Shown here one piece after another: positions 1 to 6,679 of a DNA stretch of 32,024 bases (position 1 is the stretch's first letter; the number at the start of each line of letters is the position of its first letter). A program made the translations under genes and the position numbers. This DNA is from Alphaproteobacteria bacterium (GTDB lineage Bacteria > Pseudomonadota > Alphaproteobacteria > Caulobacterales > Parvularculaceae). The DNA lies in assembly GCA_016125425.1 (NCBI GenBank), contig WGLT01000028.1, positions 1-32,024 on the forward strand. The letters run 5' to 3'. The notes under the pieces were generated by a model. It ran no database searches and was not told the DNA's origin. It saw only the letters and a list, made by a program, of their open reading frames with translations.

Positions 1-59
1 CCTTGTTCGACAGCCTTGATCACCCGCGCGCGAAGCGCGCCATCATATCCGTAACCCAT
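1..59 (-). CDS. IS630-family transposase, N-terminal fragment (runs off the left edge)
   Basis: Only the first 19 complete codons are inside the window, reading MGYGYDGALRARVIKAVEQ on the minus strand. The pattern LRxRVxxAVExG is typical of the extreme N-terminus of IS630-type transposases, where it begins the first helix-turn-helix. A good ribosome binding site (GGGAGG) lies 5-6 bases before the ATG. The family moves DNA by cutting and pasting at TA dinucleotides. The rest of the gene, including the DDE catalytic domain, lies outside, so whether it is intact cannot be seen. The call rests on a short peptide and could change if the adjacent sequence shows another HTH protein. Confidence 0.6.
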   Translation of the reverse strand, partial: MGYGYDGALRARVIKAVEQ

Positions 60-137
60 TCGATCCTCCCGTCATTCAACGGAAAAACCGAATCACTGTT
101 CGACCAAATTGTGAATCACCAGCCTAACAACCGGCTC
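60..137 (-). mobile_element. Probable terminal segment of the IS630-like element
   Basis: This is the non-coding stretch between the transposase start and the dipeptidase gene. It is less GC-rich than its surroundings. A CTAG sits at 137-140; IS630 elements insert at TA, classically within CTAG, so the element end is inferred to lie here, 11 bases from the dipeptidase stop codon. The matching inverted repeat at the other end is outside the window, so the boundary is an inference. Confidence 0.4.
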
Positions 138-150
138 TAGTTTCGCAACG

Positions 151-1392
151 CTATCTGTTTTCCTTCTGCAGTTTTCTGGCGATCTTTTGCACGTCATCGA
201 GGACGCGCAGGAGATTGCCGCCCCAGATTTTTGCGATGTCGTCTTCCGAATAGCCGCGTTTGACGAGCTCGCGCGTCACATTGATCGTCTCGGACGCGTC
301 GTTCCAGCCGTCGACGCCGCCGCCGCCGTCGAAATCCGATGCGATGCCGACATGATCGATCCCCGCAATCTTCACTGCGTGGTCGATCGCGTCGACGAGA
401 TCGGAGACATTGGCGCGCCGCGAGATCGCCCACATCGCTTCGAGCCGCTTATTGTATTCGGCTTCCGTCTCCTTCGACATCGCATCGCGCGCGGCTTCCG
501 TTTCGAGATGCATCGCCTTGCGGATTTTCTCCTGGAGCGCCTTTTGCTCCGCCGTGAGCGGCCTCAGATAAACGTCGGCGGCGACGATCTGCGCGACGCC
601 GCCATTCCTGGCGATGGCGCGAAGCTGTTCGTCGTCGAGATTGCGCGGATTGTCGGCGAGCGCCGCGACGCCCGAATGCGAGGCGATGACCGGCGCCCTT
701 GAGAGCGCGACCGCCTGCATCATGGTTTTTCGCCCGGCGTGGCTGACATCGATCATGATTCCGGCGCGATTGAGCGCCGGTATGAGCTGGCGGCCAAGGT
801 CGGAGAGCCCGCCATAACGCTCGGCCTCTTCTCCATCGGCGGGATTGGCGGAGTCGCCGAATTGGTTATGGCCGAAATGGGTGATCCCCATATAGCGCAC
901 GCCCGCCTTCGCCCATTTCGGAACATCCGCGACCGAATCCCCGAGCGGGTACGGATTCTCCATGCCGATGAACGCGGCCTTGCGCCCGGACTTCAAAAGC
1001 GCGCGCGCGTCTTTCGAGGTCAGCGCCAGGCCGATCTGGTTCGGATAGGCCGCCGTAAAACGATGGATCGCGTTCAGCTTGTTGAGCGCGTATGTCTTCG
1101 CATCCGCATAGCCCTCAGGCGTCAACGGGCCCTGCGGCGTGTAGACGATGAAGAACGCCGCATCGAGCCCGCCCGCGCGCATTTTCGGCAAGTCGACCTG
1201 ATCGGTCGTAAAGCCGCCGGGGTCCATCGCCGCCGTCGCGAAGTCTTCCGGAATGTCGACATGGGTATCGAGCGCCATGACCCGCGCATTGATCTCCTGC
1301 GCGCGGGCTTCGAGCGCCGGATCCGCCAGAGGCTGCGCGCGCGCGGCGCCCGCGCCCGCCAGCAGCATCACGAGCGCCAATGTCCGTCTCAT
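151..1392 (-). CDS. Membrane dipeptidase, peptidase family M19 (renal dipeptidase type)
   Basis: Predicted zinc-dependent dipeptidase of 413 residues that would hydrolyse dipeptides, probably in the periplasm. The N-terminus (MRRTLALVMLLAGAGAARAQ) is a signal peptide. The family metal-binding HxD appears as LDTHVD near residue 43, the bridging glutamate as GMEN near residue 140, and two further histidines occur in DVSHAG and IASHSG. The C-terminal GNLLRVL block is where the family normally ends, so the protein looks complete despite the insertion sequence just behind it. GTG and ATG start codons are adjacent; I prefer the ATG at 1392, which is seven bases after GGGGAG. It follows hisS by about 24 bases and is probably co-transcribed with it. 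The substrate cannot be read from the sequence. Confidence 0.9.
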   Translation of the reverse strand: MRRTLALVMLLAGAGAARAQPLADPALEARAQEINARVMALDTHVDIPEDFATAAMDPGGFTTDQVDLPKMRAGGLDAAFFIVYTPQGPLTPEGYADAKTYALNKLNAIHRFTAAYPNQIGLALTSKDARALLKSGRKAAFIGMENPYPLGDSVADVPKWAKAGVRYMGITHFGHNQFGDSANPADGEEAERYGGLSDLGRQLIPALNRAGIMIDVSHAGRKTMMQAVALSRAPVIASHSGVAALADNPRNLDDEQLRAIARNGGVAQIVAADVYLRPLTAEQKALQEKIRKAMHLETEAARDAMSKETEAEYNKRLEAMWAISRRANVSDLVDAIDHAVKIAGIDHVGIASDFDGGGGVDGWNDASETINVTRELVKRGYSEDDIAKIWGGNLLRVLDDVQKIARKLQKENR

Positions 1393-1416
1393 CACCGCAC
1401 TCCCCTTCCTGAAGCG

Positions 1417-2904
1417 TTAGGAACGCCGGCGCGCCAGCGTTTCCTTCACCGCGGCGACAAGATTGCTCCGCGCGGCGGAGATCTGCGCCGGCTGGCTCTC
1501 GCGCCATTCGACATTGTCTTCGATCTGTTTTGAGAGCTCCGCGCCGAGGACCAGATCCTTGATCGTCACCTCGCCCTTCGCGCGTTCATCCGGACCCTGA
1601 ATGATCGCGACCGGCGCGCGGCGCCTGTCGGCGTATTTGAGCTGTTTGGCGAAATTCGCGCCGCCGAGATAGACCTCGGCGCGCAGGCCGGCCGCGCGCA
1701 GCTCCGCCGCCATGCGTTGATACGCCGCCATCTGGTCTTTTTCGAGGGCGAGCACGACGATCGGCCCGGCCGGCGCCTGGCTTGCGCTGTTTTTCAGCTC
1801 AAGCGCGGCGAGCAGCCGCGAGACGCCGATGGAGACGCCGACGGCGGGAACTTCGACGCCTTTGAAGCGCTTGACGAGATCGTCATAGCGGCCGCCGCCG
1901 CCGATCGACCCCATCTGCACCGGCCGCCCTTTGGCGTCGGTCAGGCCTTCGGCGAATTCCGCTTCAAAGACCGGGCCGGTGTAATAGTCTAGGCCGCGCA
2001 CGACGGAACTGTCGATCCGGATCGCGCCGTTCGCTTTGCGCTCGTCCGGAACAAGCGCGAGGATCTGCGCCAGCTCTTCAAATCCCGCCTTGCCGCTCGG
2101 CGTCGCGCCGAGAAGCGCGTCCAGCGCGTCCAAGGCGCCCGCCTCCCCCGACTGCGTCGCGCTGAGAAATCTCAGAACGGCGTCGATCCTCGCGTCGTCA
2201 AGCTTGGCGCCTTCCGTGAAGTCGCCGGATTCGTCCTTGCGTCCCGGCCCGAGGAGAAGCGCGACGCCTTCCGGGCCGAATTTGTCGAATTTGTCCATGG
2301 AGCGCATGACGGTCGCGCGCACGCTCTCACCGCCGGCGCCGGACAGGCCGATTTTCTCGAACAGTCCGTCGATGATTTTCCGGTTACTGATCTTGATGCG
2401 GTATTCGCCGCGCGCAATCCCGGCCGCCTCGATCACCTCGGCGAACAGAAGACAGATCTCCGCATCCGCATAGGGCGCGGGCGCGCCCACCGTGTCGGCG
2501 TCGCACTGCGTGAACTGACGAAACCGCCCCGGCCCCGGCTTTTCATTGCGCCAGACCGGCCCGACCTGATAACGGCGGAACGGTTTGGGGAGCCTGTCGT
2601 AATTCTCCGCAACAAAGCGCGCGAGCGGCGCCGTCAGATCGTATCTGAGGCTCATCCATTGCTCGTCGTCGTCCTGCAGCGAAAAAACGCCTTCGTTCGG
2701 ACGGTCGACATCGGGGAGGAACTTGCCGAGCGCATCGGTGTATTCGAAGGCCGGCGTATCGAGCGGATCGAAGCCCCAGGCCTCATAGACGGCGGAAATG
2801 CGGGCGAGCATCTCCCGCTCCGCGGCGATTTCCGCGCCCAGACGATCGCGAAATCCCCGCGGAATACGCGCTTTCGGCCGCAGCCCTTTGTTTTTCGACG
2901 CCAT
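1417..2904 (-). CDS. hisS: Histidyl-tRNA synthetase (class II)
   Basis: Charges tRNA-His with histidine in the cytoplasm. At 495 residues it is longer than the E. coli enzyme (424) and has the alphaproteobacterial form. Motif 2 reads [20 protein letters not shown] (about residues 119-138), where E. coli-type enzymes have RHEKPQxGRYREF. The histidine-specific block [14 protein letters not shown] lies near residue 305, and motif 3 ([10 protein letters not shown]) near residue 360. The C-terminal anticodon-binding domain contains [19 protein letters not shown] strong GGAGG lies five bases before the ATG. The gene is divergent from the small lipoprotein gene and leads the dipeptidase gene. In alphaproteobacteria the usual extra G-1 identity base of tRNA-His is commonly absent and the synthetase has co-evolved; the motif-2 changes fit that. 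Confidence 0.96.
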   Translation of the reverse strand: MASKNKGLRPKARIPRGFRDRLGAEIAAEREMLARISAVYEAWGFDPLDTPAFEYTDALGKFLPDVDRPNEGVFSLQDDDEQWMSLRYDLTAPLARFVAENYDRLPKPFRRYQVGPVWRNEKPGPGRFRQFTQCDADTVGAPAPYADAEICLLFAEVIEAAGIARGEYRIKISNRKIIDGLFEKIGLSGAGGESVRATVMRSMDKFDKFGPEGVALLLGPGRKDESGDFTEGAKLDDARIDAVLRFLSATQSGEAGALDALDALLGATPSGKAGFEELAQILALVPDERKANGAIRIDSSVVRGLDYYTGPVFEAEFAEGLTDAKGRPVQMGSIGGGGRYDDLVKRFKGVEVPAVGVSIGVSRLLAALELKNSASQAPAGPIVVLALEKDQMAAYQRMAAELRAAGLRAEVYLGGANFAKQLKYADRRRAPVAIIQGPDERAKGEVTIKDLVLGAELSKQIEDNVEWRESQPAQISAARSNLVAAVKETLARRRS

Positions 2905-3025
2905 CTTCGCCTCCGGAGCGCGGGGATAACCCAGACCGAGAGGCCGCGCAACGCAGTGCGCGCCGGGCTTGTTGCGGCGGCGCGCCGGCGGTCTAATACG
3001 CCTGAAACAAGAAGGGGGAACGTCG

Positions 3026-3508
3026 ATGAGAAGAACCGCCGCGCTTGTCGCCGCCGCAGGGCTCTTCTTGCTCGCCGGCTGCGGGCGGCAGGGCGTCGCG
3101 CCGCCCGGCGCCTATCTGACGCTCAATGTCAGCGCCCACGAGGTCGTCGTGAAGACCGTCGTCGACGGCAGAACCGACGATTTTCTTTCCGGCGGCGAGG
3201 AAGGCGACCTCGTCGCAAGCGAGCCACTGAACAAGGCGCTGCACGAAGGCGAGAACGAGATCGTTTTCACGCTGAAGAAACGAGAAAATATCTCCGGCGC
3301 CTTGGAGCCGAGCTTCAATGCGACGCTCGAACTCGCCGGCGGCGAGGAAATCGTCGACACCTCGGCGGCCAATGAGCGCGTCATTTTCAGCCGGGACCTG
3401 CACGAGGAGGAAGCCGCAAGGCTCGACAGCGGAGAGGAAGTGACGATCACAGAAGTCTTCACGCTCAGCCGCGAGAAACTCACGGCGATGGCCGCCAAGG
3501 GGTCCTAA
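3026..3508 (+). CDS. Small predicted lipoprotein of unknown function
   Basis: A 160-residue protein with a lipoprotein signal peptide: basic MRRT, a hydrophobic core and the lipobox LLAGC, so it should be lipidated at Cys18 and anchored to a membrane. The mature part is rich in acidic residues and in alternating beta-like strands ([41 protein letters not shown]), suggesting a small beta-sandwich. I do not recognise a named family. The start at 3026 is chosen because it directly precedes the signal peptide and follows AAGGGGG by about eight bases. An in-frame upstream start at 2969 would add 19 residues that do not look like a signal. It is divergent from hisS, and its TAA overlaps the cyclophilin stop codon on the other strand. 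Confidence 0.75.
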   Translation: MRRTAALVAAAGLFLLAGCGRQGVAPPGAYLTLNVSAHEVVVKTVVDGRTDDFLSGGEEGDLVASEPLNKALHEGENEIVFTLKKRENISGALEPSFNATLELAGGEEIVDTSAANERVIFSRDLHEEEAARLDSGEEVTITEVFTLSREKLTAMAAKGS

Positions 3509-4092
3509 TTCGCCGGCGGCCAGTCGACTTCGTCGACGCGGTTGATAAGAATGGCGTCGACCGGAACCTCCGCATCGAAGGGGCCGGCGGCGTGCGTCGC
3601 GACCGATCCGATCGCATCGACGACGTCCATGCCTTGAACAACCTTGCCGAAAACAGCATAGCCGTAAATCGGCCCGAGATCGGTCACTCGGTGATCGAGC
3701 TTCGGATTGTCTTTCAGGTTGATGAACCATTGCGACGTCGCCGAGTTCGGATCGCTCGTGCGCGCCATGGCGATCGTCCCCCGCAGATTCTTGAGGCCGT
3801 TGTCGCCTTCGTAGGGCACGGGCTCATGCGTCGGACGTTCGTCGAAATAGGCCGAATAGCCGCCCCCCTGGATGACGAAGCCCGCGACGACGCGATGGAA
3901 AATCGTGCGGTCGTAAAGGCCTTCCCTCGCATATTGCAGAAAATTCGCGACCGTCTTCGGCGCCTTGTCGGGGTAGAGCTCGACGATGATGTCGCCTTTC
4001 GAGGTCGCGATCTTGACATGCGGATTGGCCGCCGCGGCCGGCGCGCTCGCCGCGAACGCCGCCGCAACCAGAACGCAGATGAGGCGCAGCAT
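3505..4092 (-). CDS. ppiA: Periplasmic cyclophilin-type peptidyl-prolyl cis-trans isomerase
   Basis: Catalyses proline isomerisation during protein folding, here in the periplasm because of the N-terminal signal peptide (MLRLICVLVAAAFAASAPAA). Cyclophilin core motifs are clear: VANFLQYAREGLYD, the catalytic FHRVVAGFVIQGG block, GTIAMART, SATSQWFIN and YAVFGKVVQGMDVVD. Length (195 residues) is normal for a bacterial exported cyclophilin. Two ATGs are possible. The one at 4098 overlaps the pgi stop as ATGA but sits against the AAGGAGG, whereas the ATG at 4092 has ideal spacing of seven bases, so I chose it. Either way it is translationally linked to pgi. It converges on the lipoprotein gene, sharing the four bases CTAA at their stop codons. 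Confidence 0.92.
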   Translation of the reverse strand: MLRLICVLVAAAFAASAPAAAANPHVKIATSKGDIIVELYPDKAPKTVANFLQYAREGLYDRTIFHRVVAGFVIQGGGYSAYFDERPTHEPVPYEGDNGLKNLRGTIAMARTSDPNSATSQWFINLKDNPKLDHRVTDLGPIYGYAVFGKVVQGMDVVDAIGSVATHAAGPFDAEVPVDAILINRVDEVDWPPAN

Positions 4093-4094
4093 CT

Positions 4095-5759
4095 TCATTC
4101 CTCCTTCGCCGCCAGACGCAGCGCATTGATCCGATTGATGAGCGCGTTTGTCGACGCGTCATGGCCGCGCGCTTGCGGCTTCGCCTCGCCGCGCGCCGCG
4201 ATTTCGGGAAGGATCGCGGCGGCGAGCGTCTTGCCGAGTTCGACGCCCCACTGATCGAATGAGTTGATTCCCCAAAGCACGCCCTGACAGAAAATCTTGT
4301 GTTCATAAAGCGCCACAAGCGCGCCGAGCGCCTCGGGCGTCAGTTTCTCCATGAGGATCGAATTTGTCGGCCTGTCGCCCGGAAAAATCTTATGCGGCGC
4401 GAGACGTTCGACCTCGTCTTCGGAAAGGCCCTGCCGCTTCAGCTCTTCTCGCGCCTCCGCCTGCGTGCGGCCGCGCATCAGGGCTTCGGGCTGGGCGAGA
4501 AAGTTCGCCAGAAGCTTCTCGTGATGATCGCCGAGAGGCGTCTGGCTGAGCGCGGGCGCGATGAAGTCGGAGGATATGACATCCGTTCCCTGATGAATGA
4601 GCTGGTAGAATGCGTGCTGGCCGTTGGTGCCGGGCTCGCCGAATATCACCGGACCCGTCTGCAAGGAAACCGGCGCCCCGTCCATGCGTCGGCCCTTGCC
4701 GTTCGATTCCATCTCCGCCTGCTGGAGATAGGCCGGCAAGCGATGGAGATGCTGATCATAGGGAAGAACGGCGTGCGTATGGATGTCGAGGAAATTGCGG
4801 TTCCAGACGCCGACGAGCGCCAGAAGCGCCGGCATGTTCGCCTCGATGGGCGCCGTCCGGAAATGCGCGTCCATCGCGTGGGCGCCGCGCAGCATTTTCT
4901 CGAAATTTCCGTAGCCGACCTGGAGCGCGATCGACAGCCCGATCGCCGACCACATGGAGAACCGGCCGCCCACCCAGTCCCAGAAGACGAACATGTTCGC
5001 CGGATCGACGCCGAATTTCTCCACCGCCGGCCGGTTGGTCGAAAGCGCGACGAAATGCCTGGCGATATCCGTCTCCCGGGCGCCCTTCTCCAGAAGCCAC
5101 GCCCGCGCCGTGGCGGCGTTCGTCATCGTCTCCTGCGTCGTGAAGGTTTTCGAGGCGACGACGAAGAGCGTTCGCGCCGGGTCGATCTGCGACAGCGTGT
5201 CGGCGAGATGCTGGCCGTCGACATTGGAGACGAAATAGGCGCGCCGGCCGTCGATCCAGTAAGGGCGCAAGGCGTCGACCGCCATGCAAGGCCCGAGATC
5301 GGAGCCGCCGATGCCGATATTGACGACCGTATCGAGCGGCGCGCCGGAAAATCCCTTCCACGCGCCCGAATGAACCTTTTCCGAGAACGCTTTGATCCGG
5401 GCCCGCTCAGCGGCGACAGCCGGCGCGACGTTTTCGCCGTCGACAAGGTAAGGCGCGTCCGAAAAATCGCGCAGGGCGACATGGAGCACGGCGCGGCCCT
5501 CGGTCTCATTGATCTTCTCGCCGGCGAACATGCGCGCGCGCGCGCGGTCGAGACCCGCCGCGCGGGCCAGCGCGAGCAGGCCCGCGAGAATATCGTCATT
5601 GATACGGTTCTTGGAAAAATCGAGGAACAGTCCCGCCGCTTCGACCGCGTAGCGCGCCGCGCGGCCCGGATCTGTCGCGAAGGCCTCGCGCATGACCGGT
5701 GCGTCGGCCGACAGCGCTTTAAGGCGCGCCCATTCTTCGGTTTTGGTGATGTCGATCAT
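4095..5759 (-). CDS. pgi: Glucose-6-phosphate isomerase
   Basis: Interconverts glucose-6-phosphate and fructose-6-phosphate in the cytoplasm, linking glycolysis/gluconeogenesis with the Entner-Doudoroff and pentose phosphate routes. At 554 residues it has the long E. coli-like form. Family signatures are NIGIGGSDLGP (near residue 145), VASKTFTTQET (near 205), DWVGGRFSMWSAIG (near 265), the glutamate in MESNGKGRRMDG (near 355), the histidine in GTNGQHAFYQLIHQGT (near 385) and the lysine in NSFDQWGVELGK (near 513). No strong ribosome binding site precedes the ATG. A candidate promoter lies at 5793-5821. The gene is followed by ppiA without a gap. Confidence 0.97.
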   Translation of the reverse strand: MIDITKTEEWARLKALSADAPVMREAFATDPGRAARYAVEAAGLFLDFSKNRINDDILAGLLALARAAGLDRARARMFAGEKINETEGRAVLHVALRDFSDAPYLVDGENVAPAVAAERARIKAFSEKVHSGAWKGFSGAPLDTVVNIGIGGSDLGPCMAVDALRPYWIDGRRAYFVSNVDGQHLADTLSQIDPARTLFVVASKTFTTQETMTNAATARAWLLEKGARETDIARHFVALSTNRPAVEKFGVDPANMFVFWDWVGGRFSMWSAIGLSIALQVGYGNFEKMLRGAHAMDAHFRTAPIEANMPALLALVGVWNRNFLDIHTHAVLPYDQHLHRLPAYLQQAEMESNGKGRRMDGAPVSLQTGPVIFGEPGTNGQHAFYQLIHQGTDVISSDFIAPALSQTPLGDHHEKLLANFLAQPEALMRGRTQAEAREELKRQGLSEDEVERLAPHKIFPGDRPTNSILMEKLTPEALGALVALYEHKIFCQGVLWGINSFDQWGVELGKTLAAAILPEIAARGEAKPQARGHDASTNALINRINALRLAAKEE

Positions 5760-5792
5760 GGCGCTCGGGACTCGGTACGATTTCGCCGGCCA

Positions 5793-5821
5793 GTCTTAGG
5801 CATTTTAAGGACCGCGCTCAA
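5793..5821 (-). promoter_or_regulatory. Candidate sigma-70-type promoter of pgi-ppiA
   Basis: On the minus strand TTGAGC (5821-5816) and TAAGAC (5798-5793) are separated by 17 bases, the optimal spacing. Transcription would begin near 5786, leaving a leader of about 27 bases before the pgi ATG. The call rests only on element match and position. Confidence 0.4.
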
Positions 5822-5855
5822 CGCTCCTTAATAGGATGGCCTTAGGTCTTCGCTC

Positions 5856-6014
5856 ATGACAAACGCCCCCGCCCTCCGCCGCCTCGCCTCGCGCGCCGCC
5901 GCCAATCTCATCGCCGTCATCGCCATCACGGCGATTTTCGGCCTCAAGGCCACGATCGACCGCGAAGCGCACGCGGCCTCGCACGCGGTGAGCGCGCAGA
6001 CGCTCATTCGATAG
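5856..6014 (+). CDS. Small single-pass membrane protein, unknown function
   Basis: A 52-residue open frame running from ATG to TAG: a basic N-terminus (LRRLASRAAAN), one hydrophobic segment (LIAVIAITAIFGL) and a charged tail (KATIDREAHAASH). By the positive-inside rule the N-terminus should be cytoplasmic. About nine codons in ten end in G or C, as in neighbouring genes, which supports coding. It lies divergent from pgi in an otherwise empty 309-base interval. The ribosome binding site is weak (AGGATGG lies about 17 bases upstream), so translation is uncertain. No family is recognised. Confidence 0.45.
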   Translation: MTNAPALRRLASRAAANLIAVIAITAIFGLKATIDREAHAASHAVSAQTLIR

Positions 6015-6068
6015 GCTCGCCTTCGCCCAAGCGCCGCATTATTAGCTCGCACGAGCGCATAAGCGCGC

Positions 6069-6668
6069 TCAATCGGCGTATTTCACCGAACAGCCATAAG
6101 GATTGGTCACGGGCGTCGCGACCGCGCGGCCGGCGCTGAGGTCGTCGAGGGCGGCGAGCACGTAATTTTTTGCGCCCTCGACCGTCGCATGGTTCGCGCT
6201 CGGCTTGTCGTCGATCGCGCCGGCGTAACGCAACACCCCTTCCTCATCGACGACGAATATATGCGGCGTCGTTTTCGCGCCATAGAGACGGCCAATCTCG
6301 CCGGACGGATCGAGGATGACATAATCCGGCGCCGCATCGCGTTTCGCCGTCAGCGCGTCCGCCTCGTCCGCGGTCAAATAGCCCTGCTTTCCGGGCGCGG
6401 AGGAAATGATCGTGATCCAGGCCGCGCCCTTCGCTTTGGCCGCCCGCTGCGTCTTTTGCATATTGCCGGTTTCATAATGCTTGCGCACGAACGGGCATCC
6501 GTCATTCGTCCATTCGAGCACGATTTTGCGGCCGTTCATGTCCGCGAGCCGAATCGGCGCGCCGCTCGTGGCCTTCGCCTCGAAGTCGGGCGCCTTTTCG
6601 CCGACCTGCGGCGCGGCGAGGGCGGGCGCAGCGAACAAGGCGAGACAGACGGCCAGCGATTTCAGCAT
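6069..6668 (-). CDS. Exported peroxiredoxin-like thioredoxin-fold protein
   Basis: A 199-residue protein of the thioredoxin-like/AhpC-TSA superfamily, resembling the PRX-like group. It has a signal peptide (MLKSLAVCLALFAAPALA), then VGEKAPDFEAKA typical of peroxiredoxin starts. The active-site block is WTNDGCPFVRKHYE, with a single cysteine in CPFV instead of a CxxC. The C-terminal half has YVILDPSGEIGRLYGAKTTP with the cis-proline, and a second cysteine occurs near the end in YGCSVKY. It could reduce peroxides or mixed disulfides in the periplasm. Eleven bases separate it from the membrane reductase gene, and its GGAGG directly follows that gene's TAG, so the two are almost certainly translated together. 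The adjacent reductase is the obvious electron source (inference). Confidence 0.88.
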   Translation of the reverse strand: MLKSLAVCLALFAAPALAAPQVGEKAPDFEAKATSGAPIRLADMNGRKIVLEWTNDGCPFVRKHYETGNMQKTQRAAKAKGAAWITIISSAPGKQGYLTADEADALTAKRDAAPDYVILDPSGEIGRLYGAKTTPHIFVVDEEGVLRYAGAIDDKPSANHATVEGAKNYVLAALDDLSAGRAVATPVTNPYGCSVKYAD

Positions 6669-6679
6669 CAAAAGCCTCC

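Noticed and set aside
4299-5831. A 510-codon plus-strand frame opposite pgi
   Set aside because: Pgi is unmistakable on the minus strand; the plus frame is compositional.
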